This document shows, one piece after another, positions 30,090 to 41,725 of a DNA stretch of 64,000 nt. The stretch is from Micrasema longulum (taxonomy: Eukaryota; Arthropoda; Insecta; Trichoptera; Brachycentridae). Under the pieces are notes generated by a model that was not told where the DNA came from, ran no database searches, and saw only the letters and a program-made list of their open reading frames with translations. Numbering within the stretch: the first letter of the stretch is position 1; every line of letters starts with the position of its first letter. The stretch covers positions 186,001-250,000 of the forward strand of contig JAGVSM010003509.1 of the NCBI GenBank assembly GCA_022494885.1, read 5' to 3'. The position numbers and the translations under genes were made by a program.

Positions 30090-32448
30090 TCCCCACTTGA
30101 TTTGCTTTTTCAGGATTTTAACTTCGGATTTAATAATTATACATCGAGTCGAAAACACTCTTTTCATTTGCCTGTACACAGACATTTTTTAATAATCATA
30201 CGTCATTGTAGTTATCCGATAATATATTGAGTTTCTTATTTGACATTTCTTGGTGGAACTGCATTTTTATTAATTTTTGGCCACTTTTTATTTATAGCAC
30301 TAAATAAAGTTTTTTTTTTCTTTTCACGGGATTTACAACTATACCCTGTCTGCGTAATCTATAAGTATAAAAGCACTACAATTAATGATATAAATCATAC
30401 ACGTAAATGGTACTGCATTTGTACTCTAATGTAATAAGTCTTGATGATGTAATTATAATATTTGGAAAGAAGTAATAATTTCACACAGCCAAACGGGAGA
30501 CAGCTCGACGCAAAACTTATCCCCACGAGTCATTTTTTTAAATTGAACTATTTAATAATAGACGAAAATACTCAAAAACGACCTTATATAATATACTGAC
30601 AGTGCCGTTATATGCATTTTCAAATAAGAGATAAATGGGTTATTTTGCACCAGGACAAATTTGTACCGTCTGTCTGGGAGCAAAGAGTTAACCTAGGCAG
30701 TAAACAATGCTTGTTTTTTCATAAACATCGTAAAATATTCAAATCAGTATTTGTTGAATTGTGTATCCTTAAATTTCATCACTACATTTTGAATATTGAA
30801 AATCTATATTCGGAATTCATTTGCATAAATATTGAAAATGGAGCTTCAAATATTTCAGGTGTTTGAAATACAAAATCAGAAAGTTTTTCATGATGCTGAA
30901 AAATGTTCGCTTTTACCTCTGAACGTTCTTTTAAATATTTATAAGCAAAATACCCACATTGTAAATTTAAATTTACATATATATTAATGGCAAAACACGT
31001 TCCGTAGAATGTTCGGAGGAAACGACTCAATTTTTATTTATTCGAAAGGTCGACACTTGTACGTATCTGATTGAGTTTTATGATTTTATATTTGTTTATT
31101 TTTTTAGTTTTGATCATAATTATTACATTTCTTGTCAATGTTCATAGTGTCACGCCGTTTTCGTTAGCGATCAGTTCAAAAGCGTAGTTTTTTTTAAAGA
31201 CCTGTCTATGGGTTTTTTTATGGGATTTGATTATTTTTTCCCTTGCTTGTTATGTATACGGCTTATATTAACTGCAAAAAGTATGTTCCTTCTAATTATT
31301 CTAATTAGAGTGTGAGGATTTGATGGAATAATCGGCTGTGGCCTTGTTATCTATCTATGGGCTTACTCTAAATTGAGGACCTTGTTTAAAAGACAACGAA
31401 TGAAAAACTTTTTAAAAACTGTGGTAAATAATTCCTTTGCAACATCGTGTTACCACAAGCAAAAGACGGAATATTCTAAAGTTCAGAAATTTATAAAATA
31501 AAAAAAGCATGGATACACAATGTTTCATGATTCCACATCTATTATTTATAAAAATAAATATGTTGGCAAAATATATCAAAAATCATAAATACGACAAACA
31601 TCTCTTACATGCGTGCATAACCCATCACTGTCAATAACCGATTGAATCTATTTCACGGATTCAGTTCTATTTTGGTGTGAAAATGTCCATTTGAAGATAC
31701 CAAATAACTCAACTTCAAAAAATACGATAAATATATTAAGTCTTGGATTGTATGTCAACTAGTGTGACATCACCACACAAGAGATAATGTCGAATTTTGA
31801 TAATGTTTATTTTATTTCAATTATACCCCATTTATATAAAAAGGTTTTCCCCAAAAAAAAAAAAAACATGTCTGTAAAGAGAGATATCTCACAAATTAAT
31901 GAATCAATTTTCTTAAATTAATAATTATAAAGTTGATTCAAGGAGACGTATTTTTATTGTTGATTTTTCAAAAAAATAAACTAAAAAAATTCAAAAATTT
32001 ATACTTAATTATGCATATATTTTGCACTAAAAACTTAAAACCTCCAAAATTGTATAAACATTTTATTTTTGTTTGAAACAGTCTGGGCTGACGGATTTAT
32101 CGGAGAAATTCGTCCGAAATATAAAAATTAATATAGAATGTAAGTTCGTTATTGCTAACCTTAAAGTAACACGCCACTAACTAATAAAGTCGCCCATACG
32201 GAAAAAAACCATTTACCGTTAACCGTGAAGTTATCTACAAGTGAAGAGTCAAGAATTGCAAGCGCAAACCGAAACCGTCCGTCACACGTTTGTTGTTAAA
32301 CTAAAAACCAAACCGAAACTTTAAAACACTTTTCTTCTATTCAATAGAGCTTAAGGGCATCTCTTATAAATTATTGCTCTGAGGTGTGAAATCACCTCTA
32401 ATTCCCATAAACTAATTGTTTAGTATATTCTAATACACGACACTATAT
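30090..32448. other. AT-rich desert, nothing recognised
   Basis: About 2.3 kb without coding, RNA or repeat signal. Open frames of 64 to 84 codons are featureless and A/T-biased. Confidence 0.45.
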
Positions 32449-32595
32449 GCCTCAACAAAATGCACTATACCTCATTAAATTACACTTTTTCTCAATAAAT
32501 TACACTATTGATCTCAAAAAACTACACTAAATCTCAATTCACCAACTGTAATATCTCAAAAGACGACTCGGTCAATCTCAACAAACTACAAATTT
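32449..32595. repeat. Degenerate tandem repeat, period about 21 bp
   Basis: Seven successive units start with CTCA at 32451, 32471, 32491, 32513, 32533, 32555 and 32577; the best units read CTCATTAAATTACACTTTTT and CTCAATAAATTACACTATTG. The consensus is CTCAAnAAAyTACACTA plus 4 to 5 variable bases. The spacing (20 to 22 bp) is two helical turns. Confidence 0.6.
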
Positions 32596-33734
32596 AAAAA
32601 AAACGACCCTTGCAAGAACGAATATGTCTCAATATAATGACTTAAAAAAAAGCCAGAAACATAACTTCATAATATTAATTAATGCTATTTTTCCACCAAA
32701 TTCAAGAAAAATGATGAGTGTGATGTATTGAATAATTTCAATATTCATAATGCCACTTTCTTTGAACTTTTCACATTCAAGTTTAGTGAATTGAATCTCT
32801 TTCATGATACTCTGAAAGAGTTGAAAAATATTTTTCATTTCCGGTGAACCCGGATGCTAATACAGAATAGCACACATACATAATACATTATGTACGTCCA
32901 ATATAAGCTCAGTATATGAATTCTGAATAAATTCCCAGTAATATGTAGTTATGTCTCTTTTGTATGTACGATCCTGAAATTGGTATAATAAACATTATTT
33001 ATTTGCTGAAAATAAACCGGCAGCCCGTTCAGTTATCAGGTATTCATAAAATTTCATTACGGTATTCGGATTGTAAAGAATATTATGAAGGTTGAAAATA
33101 TTTCAAACGGGGATAAATTCTAAATTTTTTGTTAGCTGGACATCCTTTTTTTATTTATTTTATTCAGGTAAAAATAATTTATTACATGTACGAACATACC
33201 AGGGAATCTGTATAAAACTAAAACATTTCAACATTAATATGAAATGTCCTCTGATTAAGTTTGTCCCCATTTAACATATGGCTCAGCTGGTTTTAAAATA
33301 GAGATGTATGTATTTATGTATTTATTTTAATGAAACGAGTTGACATTAGTCGACAATGATATAAAAACATTAAAAAAAATACGGTTTAAAGACAAACCAG
33401 CGAAGTTTCTAAATAAGAAGCATACATATTATTAAATTGTGTTACAACAAACGGTAAAGTATAGATTCTTTGTGTTTAGATATATAGGTAGTTATATATT
33501 AATATTTAAATACCATTATTGTTTTTAAAAAACGAAAACTTCTTTGTTTATTCAGTATAAAACTGAAGAAATATAAAATAACAATAAGAGTAAAAAAAAA
33601 AGTAAAGATAAACATAAATATGCCATTGGTCTCAAGCGGTGGTTTGTGGGCATATAATATTTGCCTGTCATACCTAAACGAGACCATTAACACGGCTCTG
33701 GGGGACTGAGTCATTTTCTCAGTTCTCACTGAAG
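32596..33734. other. AT-rich stretch, nothing recognised
   Basis: Short featureless open frames only. Confidence 0.4.
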
Positions 33735-34020
33735 TAAAGAAAAATATTACACACTACGAATACCGATAAAAATATATGGAATTAATTGAGAATAATTAAT
33801 ATAAATATAAAAAATAAATTTCATATAAATACCTTGCTAGAAAAACGTGACGTGTTTGGCCTTAGTTTTTGTGACGTCAAGATTTGTGATAATGTTCTTA
33901 ACAAATTTCGATGGCCAGAAACAAATTAACATGAATCGTGACGTATTGGGGGTGCTTCCAATGGAATGACCATTTTCGCAGAAATTCAAAATTACAAAAT
34001 TTAAATATTTTTTTACAGTA
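33735..34020 (+). repeat. Repeat family E, copy 3
   Basis: Landmarks: AAATATTACACACTACGAAT, ACCGATAAAAATATATGGAA, AAACGTGACGTGTTTGGCC, TTGTGACGTCAAGATTTGTG, AATCGTGACGTATTGGGGGT, GCTTCCAATGGAATGACCA, TTTTCGCAGAAATTCAAAAT. This copy has a perfect TGACGTCA-like core (GTGACGTCA) but a mutated GC-box region. Confidence 0.65.
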
Positions 34021-36004
34021 TTTTTTTACAAACAGAACTTCTTTTACGCCGTTAACACATTAAAAAAAAATATTGTTTTCATGTTAGCCACATATTGATT
34101 TTAATTTGCACCAACACTTAAATCATCTTAAAACAGTGTTACTTTGTTTTAAGTCCAGTTGCATGGTTTTTGGTTAGCGCATTAAAGATTCGTAATTCTA
34201 AAAGCAGAGAGAATCCGTATGTTTAAACTCGTCGAACTTTTTTTTTCAAAATAAGAATATCACTTTTGGATCATAATTGCTTTTTTAGTGACTTGACACA
34301 TTTTTGCAAAACACCATCCAGTTTAAAACGCAAACAAAATTACATCCATTTTTTTATTTTTTATTAGTAAACCTTCATTTGCATGAAAACATAAAACACT
34401 TAAGGTCGAACTTGCCATCCTTTATATCCTTAACCCTTCAACAAGAAACCTGATTTATTTAGTACAAGGTGTATATTTTAATAAACCCAGGAATAAACCA
34501 CGCCTTTCAGTATTTTCGTTTGCCTTATTTTCTTTATTCAATACTTCGTTACTTTCTTGGGTGCAACTTTAACTCAGACTTATTTGTTTCTCCAGTATCT
34601 AATTGTAAATAATTGCTTAACTTTCAAAGCTCAACTCCCTTAAGAAACTTTTGTTAGATATCCTGATGTTTACTATTTGTGTGTTTGCATATAAACAATA
34701 AATTAACATAAATATATATTTATTTTAAATACAAGTTAATCCTTAAACGCATCGTGATGGAAATTTCCATCATACTAAATATTTCAATTTAATTATTTTT
34801 TATCAAAAATAATTTAATATATTTTTAAATTTGGTAATTATTTAGAAAAACCGTCTATGGATTTAAGAGAAAAAAAAAATATAATCCAACTTCGTCAATG
34901 ATTTATGTCAGCTGAAATTTTAACCGCGCGTATTTCTCGAGTTTGGCAAAGTTTTGTATTTAAATTTTTCAGTTATTTATTATCTTTTCAAAGACGACAA
35001 AATCAAAATGTGGAGCAAAAACGTTAGTATTCATTCATGGATATTAACTTTCTGCTAAAAAAATCAACTACAATAAATTAATTTTGAATTACAGTTTGAT
35101 ATCAATTTACGTCATCAAGCTATTTTTAAAAAAATATTTTACTTCCTATTACATTCGGATCTTTTCAATTATTTTTTCCTCAAAAGTACACCTCAAAATA
35201 GAAATCAAAACATAAATGTATTTTTTTAAATAAGTATCTACATTTCTTTTACTTTTTCTGGAACATATAGACATCACCAGACATATCTAGGAGACCCTTT
35301 CATCACACAGCAGTCTCGCCTTTTCGTAGTTATGACAAAGATAAATTAACTTATAGCTGAATTTTTTGTATGCAAAAAATAGGTACTTATGTTAAGAAGT
35401 CAATTTTTTAGAGAAGCATTAGTTCCATTCAATTTATGGACGGATTATCGTGCATGTACAGTGTTTTAAGAATAAAAATAAATAAATCAGTGACGAAAAT
35501 CCTGTTAAAATCTAACCCGGAATATCTGCGTGTGATTCAAATTTCTTAACATAACGAAACGGGGGCCGCCAAAGTGGAGTATAAATTTCAAGAATTTTCA
35601 AACACATTTATTGTTTAAATTATTAAATCTTCAATGTTTAGAGTTTGCTTCAACTTGTCGATCCTTATAAAATAACTCTGAATTTTCAACTGCTGTTGAC
35701 TCAATAAACCGCAGGATTACTTGAGCGAAGTGACTCCCCGGAGAGAGTAGAGTAGAATTTGAGGATTTGAGTAGAACCCATTTAACTATAGCCATAGTTT
35801 GAAGATGTAATTAAACAAACTAGCCGCAAATTTCCCATTTACATAAGTTGTGTAGATGAGTGGATTCGTTCCATCGAGTGATAAGTACATATTATACACT
35901 CTGCGTCTGGGAGTTATTACTTCGGGACCACGCACAGAGTGAAACTTCGCAAAGAGAATCGGCCGAAATTCGACATCAATGATATTTTCTGTAAGACGGA
36001 CATT
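34021..36004. other. AT-rich desert, nothing recognised
   Basis: About 2 kb. A more balanced patch at 35700-35990 has no coding or repeat signal. Confidence 0.45.
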
Positions 36005-36185
36005 TCAAAAGTCGGAATAATCGGCGCGCGTGCATGAGAAGATGTATAAATTTAGAAAAAACGAGATATGTATGCAAAAACTTAGTGATACGTGTTCTAC
36101 CCTCTTTGCCTACCCTTACGGGGAAACGGCACGATGGTTTGTTGTTGTTGTTGTTCAGGGGTACTATTCTGAATTTAGTCTTATC
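36005..36185 (+). pseudogene. RTE-like LINE ORF2, C-terminal end
   Basis: Plus strand: ACMRRCINLEKTRYVCKN, then a frame change around the WRSVLxAYPYGE motif (nucleotides CTTTGCCTACCCTTACGGGG). It matches the RRACMxRxxNxxEAReVCKDR end seen at 24390. The tail has (TTG)5 at 36139-36155. Confidence 0.7.
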
Positions 36186-36485
36186 CCTAGAGAGTAGTAA
36201 TTTGGAGATTTTTATTTTTTAGATGAAACTACACTTTGCTTCATATATGGCGACACTGATGATTGAACGTCAAACAATGCATAAAACGGAAAAAAAATCG
36301 GTTTGGTCAATTCAACTCAATTAAGTATTTTGGCTAATGCTTAAGGTTGCAATAATGTTGTAATTGAAAATCATCATCAATGTTTTTGTTTTTTTGACAG
36401 ACTTGATTTCCTCCCAATATTCCTTAGTAATTTTTTTTTTCTTTCTCTATTGCAACAAATTGAGAAAATCATTATGATTGATTTC
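36186..36485. other. AT-rich spacer
   Basis: Nothing recognised. Confidence 0.4.
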
Positions 36486-36489
36486 AAGT

Positions 36490-36985
36490 GTTTGATTATG
36501 TTCAAATGCTTGCCGACTGGCTGGATTTCCTCCCTATGGAGTTGTTCATATTTAAATTTATTTTAACATCTCTGTTGAAAAAAATTTAAATATGAACAAC
36601 TCCCTAGGGAGGAAATCCAGCCAGTCTGCAAGCATTTGGACATAATCAAACATTGTCGAATTACTAACCGGTAAAAGAAGAAGTATAAAAATTGGAAAAT
36701 TGTTTTTAGGCGTTGCCTAGTAGGTGATTTGGTTCAGCCGGATGAATCTCACCCACGTGATAAAGGTTTCAGCTCTTTTACTTCACAAAAGTCAACAGAT
36801 GGAAGAGTTGAGGAAATGTGGATGTTCAAACATGGACAGAATGGTGAATGTTACACAGTGTGTAAAGTGGCCACTTAAACCAGCCAATGACATGTCATAA
36901 GCCCTGTAAATGCCTAGATTTCCATATTCCCCTCTCAAAAATGTTTTCTCTCTCTGTTGAGATAAATTTAGATTTCAAGTTAATC
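36490..36985. repeat. Repeat family R1, terminal inverted pair plus complete copy (+)
   Basis: A minus terminal piece (TTCAAATGCTTGCCGACTGG, CTGGATTTCCTCCC, TGGAGTTGTTCATATTTAAA) is followed after about 30 bp by its inverse (TTTAAATATGAACAACTCCC, GGGAGGAAATCCAGCCAG) and then a nearly full plus copy to 36985. Two copies therefore meet end to end, forming a hairpin with arms of about 45 bp. The full copy shows every R1 landmark and is the best reference in the window. Confidence 0.85.
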
Positions 36986-37174
36986 AGGTTGTGGTCCCGT
37001 GGCTAGTGTCTCGGACTCACGGACCAAAGGCCCGTCGTTCGAATCCCACTCTACCCCAACTTGATTCCATTTTCTAATAGTGAGTTATTTACAACTCGTT
37101 GAAAATGGCCCTCAAAATTAAATATTTGGGTAAATCATAAGAACGCAAATATTTCTTTTAAAAAAAAAAAAAAA
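36986..37174 (+). mobile_element. SINE-B, full-length (+)
   Basis: Head: GGTTGTGGTCCCGTGGCTAG (box A), TGTCTCGGACTCACGGACCA, CGTCGTTCGAATCCCACTCT (box B GTTCGAATC). Body: AACTTGATTCCATTTTCTAA, TAGTGAGTTATTTACAACTC, GTTGAAAATGGCC, AATATTTGGGTAAATCATAA, GAACGCAAATATTTC, then an A run. About 190 bp. Closely similar to 45768-45960. It starts directly at the end of an R1 copy. Confidence 0.85.
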
Positions 37175-37828
37175 GTGTTATTATTTATTTGACGTTTAAT
37201 CATAAGTGTGGCCATATAAAGAGCAAAATGTAGCTACATGCAATACATAAAAATTTCCAAATTAACTACTTTCTGGGGAGTAAAGATGATTTAGAATATC
37301 TGCAGAGGGGTGGGCGTCTGAACGCAAAAGCGCGCGAGGAACACGTATTTTTAACGCGTTTGTACGTACTAAATACACGCTAACAGAGCAATTCCATTCA
37401 GAATACCGGCCCAGGGTGTCTTTGAAACTGGCCTGAAGTTACGTGAAAAGGTTGCTCTATACGAACTGTTACGGAATGGCCATCAGAGGGGGGGTGGTGA
37501 CGGCTCTGATTCTTTCGGTCAGAAAAAATAAGATAGAGGATTACCGGCAAATTAACTATGTATACTGAAGTGGATTGACCGCGATGGCAATACGACCATT
37601 AATGCAGTAAATGTAAAAAAACGCGAATCTTTAGTTTAGAATATTTACAACTTTTTATTTTTGTGTAATTAGTCATTCATTGAAGCAAAAAAAATGTTTT
37701 TAAAATGCGCGAGTCTAAAAAGAGGCCACGAGACCCCTAAAACAGATAAGTGTAGCAGGGTAAGATTTCTATGTATTTATTAATCTTTTCAGGGCGCTGA
37801 GATAAACCAAGATTAAGTTGAGATTTTC
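37175..37828. other. Unassigned; GC-richer patch 37280-37580
   Basis: Contains AAAGCGCGCGAGGAACACG and a G run (GAGGGGGGGTGGTGA). No open frame of interest, no terminal repeats found. Confidence 0.35.
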
Positions 37829-38090
37829 GGCCTCGTGTTGCAGTCAGCGCGTTTGCGTGTTTGCCTACCATGCAAGAGGTCTTGGGTTCGATTCCCGACA
37901 CGGTTGACATGAAATATTCAATAAAGAGCTGTTAGTAAAATGGAATATTTCATAGTTCCGTTGTTAGTAAGACTTATTATCTTATTTCCATGTAACAAAA
38001 ATTATAGAGATACTCTACGATTGGTGCGCCGTGCAGTGCCCTATGCACCATTAAGTGCTGAAAAGAATTATGATAATAATAATGAAATGA
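37829..38090 (+). mobile_element. SINE-A (+)
   Basis: Head: GGCCTCGTGTTGCAGTCAGC, GCCTACCATGCAAGAGGTCT, TGGGTTCGATTCCCGACACG (intact box B), GTTGACATGAAATATTC. Body: GGAATATTTCATAGTTCC, CAGTGCCCTATGCACCATTA, AGTGCTGAAAAG, then TAATAATAATGAAATG. A short duplication (GCGTTTGCGTGTTTGCC) sits in the head. Confidence 0.8.
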
Positions 38091-38753
38091 AGATTGACTG
38101 ATATTAATGTGATGAAGTTTTTGTTATTTTTTTAAAAATAAAAACTATATTTGAAGCATTTGTTTTGTGATTTTCTATGTTAAATAATGTTACTAAATAT
38201 TTTCTTTTTGTAAAATAATTTATTTTATTATTTTTGGCAAAAAACTTTAACTCGAAAATATGCTGATTTGACTTAATGATGCAGTTTTGTAAAGTTCTTA
38301 ATGCTCTACAAACTGGCAAAATACACTGAGTCATATTGAAATTCATATATCTGTAGTTTTAAAAATAAATGAAAGATTAAGTCGTATACCTGGTATTTTA
38401 TTCAGACCCACAGCTTTAAATAACTTTATACATACCTAATATAAAATTAAAAAACGGAAAAATTAAAAACATGTTCTTAAATGAGCACTTAACATCTTGC
38501 TATATTTAAATAAGATATAAAAGAGTAGAATTGGAACAAAACTTAAATGCTTGATTTTTCAAAACAGGGATTTCAGAGTTGCTTTTTGCCAGTTTATCCA
38601 CGATATGATAGCCAAAAGATTCTTTCACTACAGTCACAAATAAAAATTAATTCTGTTTAACTATTTCTGCCCTAATCTGCATACACGCAAACTTTGGAAT
38701 AAGTTCTATACAACGTCTTCGACTGTAGTAGTACGATGCGTATCGTATTATTT
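38091..38753. other. AT-rich spacer
   Basis: Nothing recognised; one featureless 80-codon minus frame at 38104-38343. Confidence 0.4.
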
Positions 38754-38965
38754 GCGGCCTCCGTGGTGTGGTGATCAAGACGCTTGACTCACACACGGAA
38801 GGTTCCGGGTTCGATTCCCGGTGAGAACACAATTTAAAAAAAAATAAAAGTGATTTTTCTCAAGCCTGGGTGTTCTGTGATGTAATTCACAACTGTAGTT
38901 AGGCCTCCTGGCCTGTTGTTGTGCAAAAAAATACATAAAAAATATAAAAATAAAATATTATATTT
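38754..38965 (+). mobile_element. SINE-C, full-length (+)
   Basis: Head: GCGGCCTCCGTGGTGTGGTG (box A), ATCAAGACGCTTGACTCACA, GGTTCCGGGTTCGATTCCCG (perfect box B). Body: CTCAAGCCTGGGTGTTCTGT, GATGTAATTCACAACTGTAG, TTAGGCCTCCTGGCCTGTTG, then TTGTGC and an A-rich tail. CCTGGGTGTTCTGTG relates it to 15156. It is the best preserved pol III promoter of the window. Confidence 0.85.
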
Positions 38966-39815
38966 AAATGCTTTAGATATTCTAGTACATCCAATATGTT
39001 TGCAGAAAGAAGAGTTCAAGGTTTTACTGGACTTATGAGACACCGGGTAGCTGAATCCCGAGAGCGCTTGATGTTTTAAAAAAAAACAGTTTATCACTGA
39101 GGAATGTACGCATCAAACACCAAGAGATGGATCGCTCTCTTGTATTCCCCATCAGTGCAACTTATTACAATGTTATCAAATTTATCTATTCAATACATTA
39201 TTATTTGATATTTTTTGTTAAAACACCCAGTATTTTTTTAAACTTTTAAATGAACCCTAGAGGATTTATTATAATTATGAAAAACAATGTATTTTTTTAA
39301 AAGACTGAATTAAATTTGGCCAAGCTTTACACCATAATTTTGCTATGTATAATGGTCATAATAAACCTTATTTATGTTAAGCTGCGAGATGTTCTTCAGA
39401 CCATTAAGGGGATAATTTATTTCTTAAGGCCTACAGATATACTGACAACGGAATCTAGAAGAATCGCTGTATTTTTATTTATGGATTTTACTATCCTTAA
39501 ATTATTACAAATTTCGATTGCCATTTCCAAATAATACGTTATTTACAACATTGAAAAATAATCTTATTTAAATGGTACTCGGGAAAAACGAGCACATTGC
39601 ATTATTTGGGATTTTTGAGATGTTAACAATGACTTTTTTCCTCCTAAATGAGTTCAGTATAGCAGCTTGCCCACTACATACCGCACACCGCATCTGATGA
39701 CATAAGTCTCCTTGGCGGTGCCCACATACACGGAAAATTTGCTCGTTATCAAACCAGAAGAAAGAAAGTAATCCAGAAGTACATAATAACTATTTCATTG
39801 GATTAAGAAGAGAGG
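38966..39815. other. Unassigned stretch
   Basis: AT-rich; featureless open frames of 72 and 87 codons. A somewhat balanced piece begins near 39640. Confidence 0.35.
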
Positions 39816-39818
39816 GAA

Positions 39819-40091
39819 GTGAATTCTTCACTGAGTGGGATTAAATTTATTGGACGTGATCAATTCGCCGAAATGATTACAAAACTTTTTAAAAGCCTTG
39901 AAATTCGTTTTGGAAGCCACAATATCTGTATATCTGACAGGACCTATAACAGGGCCACGGATAATAGCGAAAAGCTCCATTCAGTAATCATAGACAAGGG
40001 AAAAGGGACAAGACCAGAGAATAGGTTCAGAAAATTAGTTAGGATATCCGCAGCAGCACGAAGTGGAGTCAACAATATTAAAAACAAATAA
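39819..40091 (+). CDS. Unrecognised open frame, 90 codons
   Basis: Starts MNSSLSGIKFIGRDQFAEMI and continues with TKLFKSLEIRFGSHNICISD, RTYNRATDNSEKLHSVIIDK, GKGTRPENRFRKLVRISAAA. The composition is protein-like (charged, balanced) compared with other frames here, and it is followed by RSGVNNIKNK and a stop. I recognise no family. It could be a fragment of an old transposon protein, an exon, or chance. No promoter or splice context can be defended. Confidence 0.25.
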   Translation: MNSSLSGIKFIGRDQFAEMITKLFKSLEIRFGSHNICISDRTYNRATDNSEKLHSVIIDKGKGTRPENRFRKLVRISAAARSGVNNIKNK

Positions 40092-40421
40092 TTTTTGCTT
40101 AAATTGACTATGACCTGATAACTGCGTAGTCCAGTGATCGGGAATAACCCAAAAAGATTCTAAGAATTCAGAATAGTCAAATATTAAAAACTAACAAAAT
40201 GTGACTCCTTGTCTGATAAATTATATTTTAAAAATATGGTCAAGGCTAGCAAAACAATAGTCCAAAATGCGATAATTATTGGAATGAGCTTGGTTTTGGT
40301 ATGGTGACACTAGCTCCAAACGCTAGGCAGTCCATAACAACCATCTCAACGCGCCGCCAGCCGCTACAATACGGAAACCAGACAATCTAAACTTCCTTCG
40401 ATAGCGCTGGTAGTGGACGTC

Positions 40422-40660
40422 TAAAGCTAGGGTTTCCTAGGACAGCGGTGCCCGTATCTTAGCGGCCGTAGTGAACGGTAATGCGGTGGACAGCCGTCGT
40501 AACGGTGACTAGAGAGTGGTTTTATTTTTTAACGGCTTTATCAACACCGTTTTCCTAGGAAACCATTTTCTAGGCACCGTTACGACGGCTATCCACCGCA
40601 TCACCGTTCACTACGGCCGTTAAGATACGGGCACCGCTGTCCTAGGAAGCCCTAGCTTTA
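40422..40660. mobile_element. GC-rich near-perfect palindrome (hairpin MITE)
   Basis: The left arm 40422-40507 (TAAAGCTAGGGTTTCCTAGG, ACAGCGGTGCCCGTATCTTA, CGGCCGTAGTGAACGGT, GCGGTGGACAGCCGTCGTAA) is inverted in the right arm 40575-40660 with only a few mismatches over 86 bp. The spacer of 67 bp itself repeats TTTTCCTAGGAAACC motifs. The ends are TA...TA. It is strikingly GC-richer than its surroundings. The transcript would form a long hairpin and could feed small-RNA pathways. Transposon class unknown; TA ends would suit Tc1/mariner-type MITEs. Confidence 0.8.
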
Positions 40661-41204
40661 CACAACGTCGCAACCGACACCAAATCGTTTTTAAAATTTG
40701 CTAGTTTTGCAATTCATTCAGTGTTGTCCGTATTTTGTTTATATATATTGAAACAAAAAAAACCTCGGTAGAGTGGAAAAAAATATGACGGTACGCTTTT
40801 TGTATAAACGAGAGTCACAACTTCCTCGGTGTGACTTCTCTTAAAAAAATACAATGGTACAAATATACGAAGCCCGTAATTAGAAACTACTCACCTTTCT
40901 GGGGCAACCAGCCGGCAGAGCAGTGAAATGACCATTTTTAATCTCGAGGGGTGGGTACGAGGCTGTGGACCTGTGGTGGTATTATGGATACTTATAACAG
41001 GAATTTTAACCACATAGACATTTTTACAAAGAATATTAAATTTATTAAAACAGCCACCTGTAATGAATTGTATCTTTGTTCCTATCTTTTCCTACATGAA
41101 TATCAGTTTTATAGTGAGAAGATCTTTTAACCTCATTTTTAATCCCGTACTGTAGACCAACTGTTTGTGACACCTGATTTTTATCATTCGAATCATTTAA
41201 ATCA
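40661..41204. other. Unassigned stretch
   Basis: No gene or repeat recognised. Confidence 0.4.
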
Positions 41205-41400
41205 GATTTATATGTAATTCTTAATTATATTATGTAGGTGGATACAATACGTATTTGTAGGTTAATTTTAAACCAACGTATGCGAATTGTCATACCTGCC
41301 TTGTTTTATTGTTGACATTACATCGTATTCACTGCATTTTGTGGTTACCTACCGTATTATACGGGACTCTGCACATTATTCATTCAATATGTATCAATTA
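41205..41400 (+). repeat. Repeat family F, copy 1
   Basis: Aligns with 63805-64000: TATATTATGTAGGTGGATAC, GCATTTTGTGGTTACCTACC, GTATTATACGGGACTCTGCA, CACATTATTCATTCAATATG, TGTATCA. Only two copies are visible, so the boundaries and class are unknown. Confidence 0.6.
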
Positions 41401-41604
41401 ATTATTTTTTTTAAATTTCAGAATGAGGCTTTGAAACTTATCATTCCTTTAAAACTACAATTTTAACATTAGTTGACTAAAATATTTTCAAAAAGGTTTT
41501 GAAAGTAGGTATAAACTATTTTTATATAATCAAACATCTTAGCAAGCTATCTCATATACCCTGTTCAATAAAAATAAAAGTTGTAAATTAAATAAATTTT
41601 TTTT

Positions 41605-41725
41605 ACTTACACACACGCACCCTCACTCTTTCGTTCACACACTCACATAAATACACATTCACATAAATACACATTCACATACACACATGAATACAAACGT
41701 AGCACACATACAATTACTTGCATGT
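41605..41725. repeat. CA-rich low-complexity repeat
   Basis: ACACACACGCACCCTCACTC followed by direct repeats of CACATAAATACACATT and ACACATGAATAC. Microsatellite-like. Confidence 0.7.

Noticed and set aside
32449..32595. CRISPR array
   Set aside because: Units are contiguous and degenerate with no unique spacers, and the DNA is clearly eukaryotic.
36139..36156. (TTG)n microsatellite as an independent feature
   Set aside because: It is the tail of the RTE-like LINE fragment.
37280..37580. CpG-island promoter
   Set aside because: The GC-richer patch has no adjacent gene, start-site motif or repeat; composition alone is not enough.
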